Assembly (NCBI GenBank): GCA_023435545.1
Contig: JAEYRQ010000065.1
Span: 1 to 7,390 of the forward strand
Reading direction: 5' to 3'
Origin: Pseudomonadota bacterium
Lineage (GTDB): Bacteria > Pseudomonadota > Alphaproteobacteria > Rhizobiales > Tepidamorphaceae
DNA: 7,390 nucleotides
Both the position numbers and the translations under genes were made by a program. This document shows, one piece after another, positions 5,254 to 7,390 of this stretch (position 1 is its first letter; the number at the start of each line of letters is the position of its first letter). The notes beneath the pieces are model-generated. The model was not told where the DNA came from. It saw only the letters and a program-made list of their open reading frames with translations, and did no database searches.

Positions 5254-6042
5254 ATGTCCGAGACCGAAATCGAATTGCTCGCCCACCGGCTCGCCGATGC
5301 CGCCGCGGCAGCCGCCCTGCCCTATTTCCGCTCCGGCCTGGCCGTGGAGAACAAGGCGCAGGGCGACTTCGACCCTGTCACGGCCGCCGATCGGGAAGCC
5401 GAGCTCGCCATCCGCGAGATCGTTGCGCGCGAGCGGCCGGATCACGGCTTCCTCGGCGAGGAGTTCGGCACCCTGCCGGGTGATGGCACCTGGGAATGGG
5501 TCGTCGATCCCGTCGACGGCACCCGCTCCTTCGTCTCGGGCATCCCGCTGTGGACGACCATCATCGGCCTCAGGCAGCACGGCAGGCCGGTGTTCGGACT
5601 GGTCGACCAGCCCTATGTCGGCGACCGCTTCTGGGGTGGGTTCGGCTCTGGCGCGCGGATGCGCGACCGCTTCGGACGGGACGTGCCGATTCGCACGCGG
5701 GCCTGCGCGAGCCTCGCCGATGCGACGCTGATGACGACGTCGCCGGCACTGTTGTCGAGAGCCGGCGAGCGGGAGCGCTACGATTCTGTCGAGCGCGCCG
5801 TCCGCCTGGCCCGTTATGGCGCCGACGGCTACGCCTACTGCATGCTGGCGGCCGGGCAGATCGACCTCGTCATCGAATCCGGGCTGCAGTCCTACGACGT
5901 GGTCGGCCTTATCCCGATCATCGAGGCGGCGGGGGGGCTGCTCACGAGTTGGACGGGCGGCTCGGCCAATGAGGGCGGACCGGTGATCGCGGCGGGCGAC
6001 GCCCGCGTCCATGCCGCAGCGCTGGAGATCCTGAACGGCTGA
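5254..6042 (+). CDS. hisN: Inositol-monophosphatase-family phosphatase, probably histidinol-phosphatase (HisN)
   Basis: This is a 262-aa Mg2+-dependent phosphatase of the inositol monophosphatase/FIG superfamily. Counting from the chosen start, the metal-site motifs are GEE (68-70), DPVDGTRSF (85-93) and YDVVGLIPIIEAAGG (214-228). The expected ligands are E69, D85, D88 and D215. The N-terminal ALPYFRSGL followed by FDPVTAADREAE is characteristic of the alphaproteobacterial HisN type, which dephosphorylates histidinol phosphate in histidine synthesis. Members are often labelled SuhB or inositol monophosphatase, and specificity cannot be settled by eye. An upstream in-frame ATG at 5221 would add 11 residues, but it precedes the predicted transcription start. 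Neither start has a clear Shine-Dalgarno. The gene converges on the alpha/beta hydrolase gene with only 13 bp between stop codons and no visible terminator. Confidence 0.88.
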   Translation: MSETEIELLAHRLADAAAAAALPYFRSGLAVENKAQGDFDPVTAADREAELAIREIVARERPDHGFLGEEFGTLPGDGTWEWVVDPVDGTRSFVSGIPLWTTIIGLRQHGRPVFGLVDQPYVGDRFWGGFGSGARMRDRFGRDVPIRTRACASLADATLMTTSPALLSRAGERERYDSVERAVRLARYGADGYAYCMLAAGQIDLVIESGLQSYDVVGLIPIIEAAGGLLTSWTGGSANEGGPVIAAGDARVHAAALEILNG

Positions 6043-6055
6043 GGCGCAGCCGTCG

Positions 6056-7006
6056 TCACGCGAAGACGGGCTGCCCCGGCACGAAGGCGTCGAATGCTGC
6101 CCAGAACTGCTCGCGGATGGCGTCGCGCTCCATCAGGAGCTCGTGGCGGGCGCCGGGAATCACCAGATGCGCGCCCGTCTTCATGCGGAAGGCCAGCGTC
6201 TCGATCGCCCGCGACGAGACGATCCGGTCCTCACCCGCTGCCACCATCAGCGTGGGGACCTTCACCCGCTCGGGAAAATCCGGATCCATCACCTCCGCCA
6301 TCGCGGTGCCGGCCGCCACCAGCCAGGCGATGGTCGGCGAGCCGAGCCCGAGTGCGGGCGCCTTGTCGACGATGAGGGCGTTGCGGGCGAACCGGACCGG
6401 GTCGGAGGTGAGTGGGTTATTCTTGAAGATCATCGTCCCGGCATGGGTCGCCCCGCCGCCGGGCACGAATGCGTCGCCGAAGCCGGTCAGCCCGAGGATC
6501 TCCGCCACGGCATACACATGCCGGCCCGGTGCCAGCCTGCGGTGGAGGGTGAGCATCGGCGCGCTGAGGACCTGCCGCTCGAACCAGGCGGGGCTTCGCT
6601 GCGCGTTGCGCAGGAGGATGTTGCCGCCCATGGAGTGGGCGAGCGCGTAGAAGGGCGCCGGAGAGTCCGGCAGCACGACCTTGGTCATGAAGGCCGCCAG
6701 ATCCCGGTCGTAGTCCTCGAACGTATCGACATGCCCCTTGCGCGAATGCCTGAGCATGTGCTGCGAGCCGCCCTGCCCGCGCCAATCGAGTGCCGCCACC
6801 GCGAAACCGCGCTCCCGGAGTTCCGTGATCGTCTCGAAGTACTTTTCGATGAACTCGGCGCGCCCGGTGAACAGGCAGACCGTGCCGCGCGTCGGTGCGG
6901 TCGCCGCCCAGCGCGCCCAGCGTAGCCTCACGCCGTCGCTGGTGAGCACCTCGCCGGTCACGGCGCCCTCCGGCACGTGGTTCTCGGGAATGTCGACGAG
7001 GTCCAT
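6056..7006 (-). CDS. Alpha/beta hydrolase (serine aminopeptidase S33 / lysophospholipase type)
   Basis: This 316-aa alpha/beta-hydrolase-fold protein is of the type usually annotated PldB or monoacylglycerol-lipase-like. The nucleophile elbow is AHSMGG with Ser125. The acid is likely Asp260 in AAGEDRIVS, and the catalytic His is His288 in GARHE. Family segments DWRGQGGS (74-81) and the oxyanion-loop region FTGRAEF (46-52) are present. No signal peptide is seen, so it is probably cytoplasmic or peripherally membrane-bound, with lysophospholipid or monoglyceride as a guess at substrate. The start at 7006 lacks a strong Shine-Dalgarno. A TATAAG -10-like box lies on the minus strand at 7071-7066, but no good -35 accompanies it. 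The upstream region is shared with the divergent secreted hydrolase gene. Confidence 0.9.
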   Translation of the reverse strand: MDLVDIPENHVPEGAVTGEVLTSDGVRLRWARWAATAPTRGTVCLFTGRAEFIEKYFETITELRERGFAVAALDWRGQGGSQHMLRHSRKGHVDTFEDYDRDLAAFMTKVVLPDSPAPFYALAHSMGGNILLRNAQRSPAWFERQVLSAPMLTLHRRLAPGRHVYAVAEILGLTGFGDAFVPGGGATHAGTMIFKNNPLTSDPVRFARNALIVDKAPALGLGSPTIAWLVAAGTAMAEVMDPDFPERVKVPTLMVAAGEDRIVSSRAIETLAFRMKTGAHLVIPGARHELLMERDAIREQFWAAFDAFVPGQPVFA

Positions 7007-7198
7007 GCTGGCCGGGGTCTGCGGGTTCTGGCTGGCAATATGGCGCCTGCGGCGCGGCGTCCGTCCTTATAGCAGCGCTGCGGCAATACCCGAAAGCGCG
7101 AGGTTCAATGGCCCGTTCGATCATCGGGTTTCGCCGATCGGGTGCTAGACTTCGTCAGGCCGGACCTCGACGCCCGGCCACCTTACGGAGATTCCTGG

Positions 7199-7390
7199 AT
7201 GACCCGACATATCGCCGTCCTTTCAGTCGCTCTCGCACTCACTTCGCTGCCCGCGCTCGCCGACAGCTGGACCCGGGAACAGGTCGAGGCCGCGCTTCCG
7301 AAGCTGGAGGCCTATATCGACGGCCTGATGGCTGAGGACGCGGTGCCGGGCCTGGCGGTTGCGATCGTCCATGCCGACGAGGTCGTGTAC
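7199..7390 (+). CDS. Secreted serine hydrolase / beta-lactamase family protein, N-terminal part
   Basis: Only the first 64 codons are in the window, and the frame is still open at the right edge. The start at 7199 is preceded by GGAG eight bases upstream. Residues 1-21 form a classical signal peptide: a short basic start, a hydrophobic core and an Ala-Leu-Ala cleavage site before Asp22. The mature part begins with a helix, then Y-I-D-G-L-M and V-P-G-L-A-V-A-I-V, the pattern that opens class C beta-lactamase-like serine hydrolases and esterases (EstB or penicillin-binding-protein relatives). The catalytic S-x-x-K and Y-x-N motifs would lie beyond the edge, so activity cannot be judged. A periplasmic location is inferred. 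It is divergent from the alpha/beta hydrolase gene with a 192-bp gap, in which I see no convincing promoter for this gene. Confidence 0.75.
   Translation, partial: MTRHIAVLSVALALTSLPALADSWTREQVEAALPKLEAYIDGLMAEDAVPGLAVAIVHADEVVY

Noticed and set aside
7123..7138. Inverted repeat ATCGG-GTTTCG-CCGAT as an operator or terminator for the right-hand hydrolase
   Set aside because: Five base pairs is too short to stand out in GC-rich DNA, and no T-tract or clear promoter overlaps it.
7108..7335. Open frame starting at 7108
   Set aside because: It is a different frame from the signal-peptide-bearing hydrolase at 7199 and has no ribosome binding site or recognisable domain.
1..7390. tRNA, rRNA, CRISPR array, insertion sequence or phage genes
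   Set aside because: I read for tRNA-like cloverleaf ends, repeated spacers, transposase motifs and terminal inverted repeats and saw none. The only repeat of note is the 67-bp duplicate at the left edge.

Overview
The window looks like chromosomal DNA from a high-GC alphaproteobacterium of the Rhizobiales (Hyphomicrobiales) type. The evidence is a CpdR-type single-domain response regulator, a dehydrogenase plus late acyltransferase pair typical of the rhizobial very-long-chain lipid A locus, and a small RNA with exposed CCUCC motifs resembling the alphaproteobacterial suhB/alpha-r14 family. No database search was possible, so family and order assignments rest on recognised motifs and remembered gene order.

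Left part (1-2124, + strand). Bases 1-67 exactly repeat 595-661 inside the first full gene. They are followed in frame by a stop at 81-83, so the window opens on the tail of a broken duplicate or on an assembly artefact. Then come a zinc-binding MDR-family dehydrogenase (114-1136) and an HtrB/LpxL-type lipid A acyltransferase, probably LpxXL (1183-2124). Together they look like the end of the acpXL-fabZ-fabF-fabF-adh-lpxXL operon that makes and attaches the long secondary acyl chain of lipid A.

Middle (2152-3849). cpdR (minus) runs convergent to lpxXL. It is divergent from an N-formylglutamate amidohydrolase gene (+), with a shared 184-bp control region. The 260 bp after the amidohydrolase hold a compact minus-strand small RNA gene of about 97 nt: a good sigma-70-type promoter, a 10-bp hairpin, a short hairpin with an anti-Shine-Dalgarno loop, an open CCUCCC stretch and an intrinsic terminator.

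Right part (3850-7390). An MFS transporter (minus) is divergent from an inositol-monophosphatase-family phosphatase of HisN type (+). That gene converges on an alpha/beta hydrolase (minus). Finally, an exported serine hydrolase/beta-lactamase-family gene (+) is cut by the window edge.

The most interesting point is that the small RNA contains a 10-nt stretch perfectly complementary to the ribosome binding site of the adjacent MFS transporter (GGAGGAAACG, just before its ATG). This suggests the transporter is a neighbour-encoded target of an anti-Shine-Dalgarno RNA.
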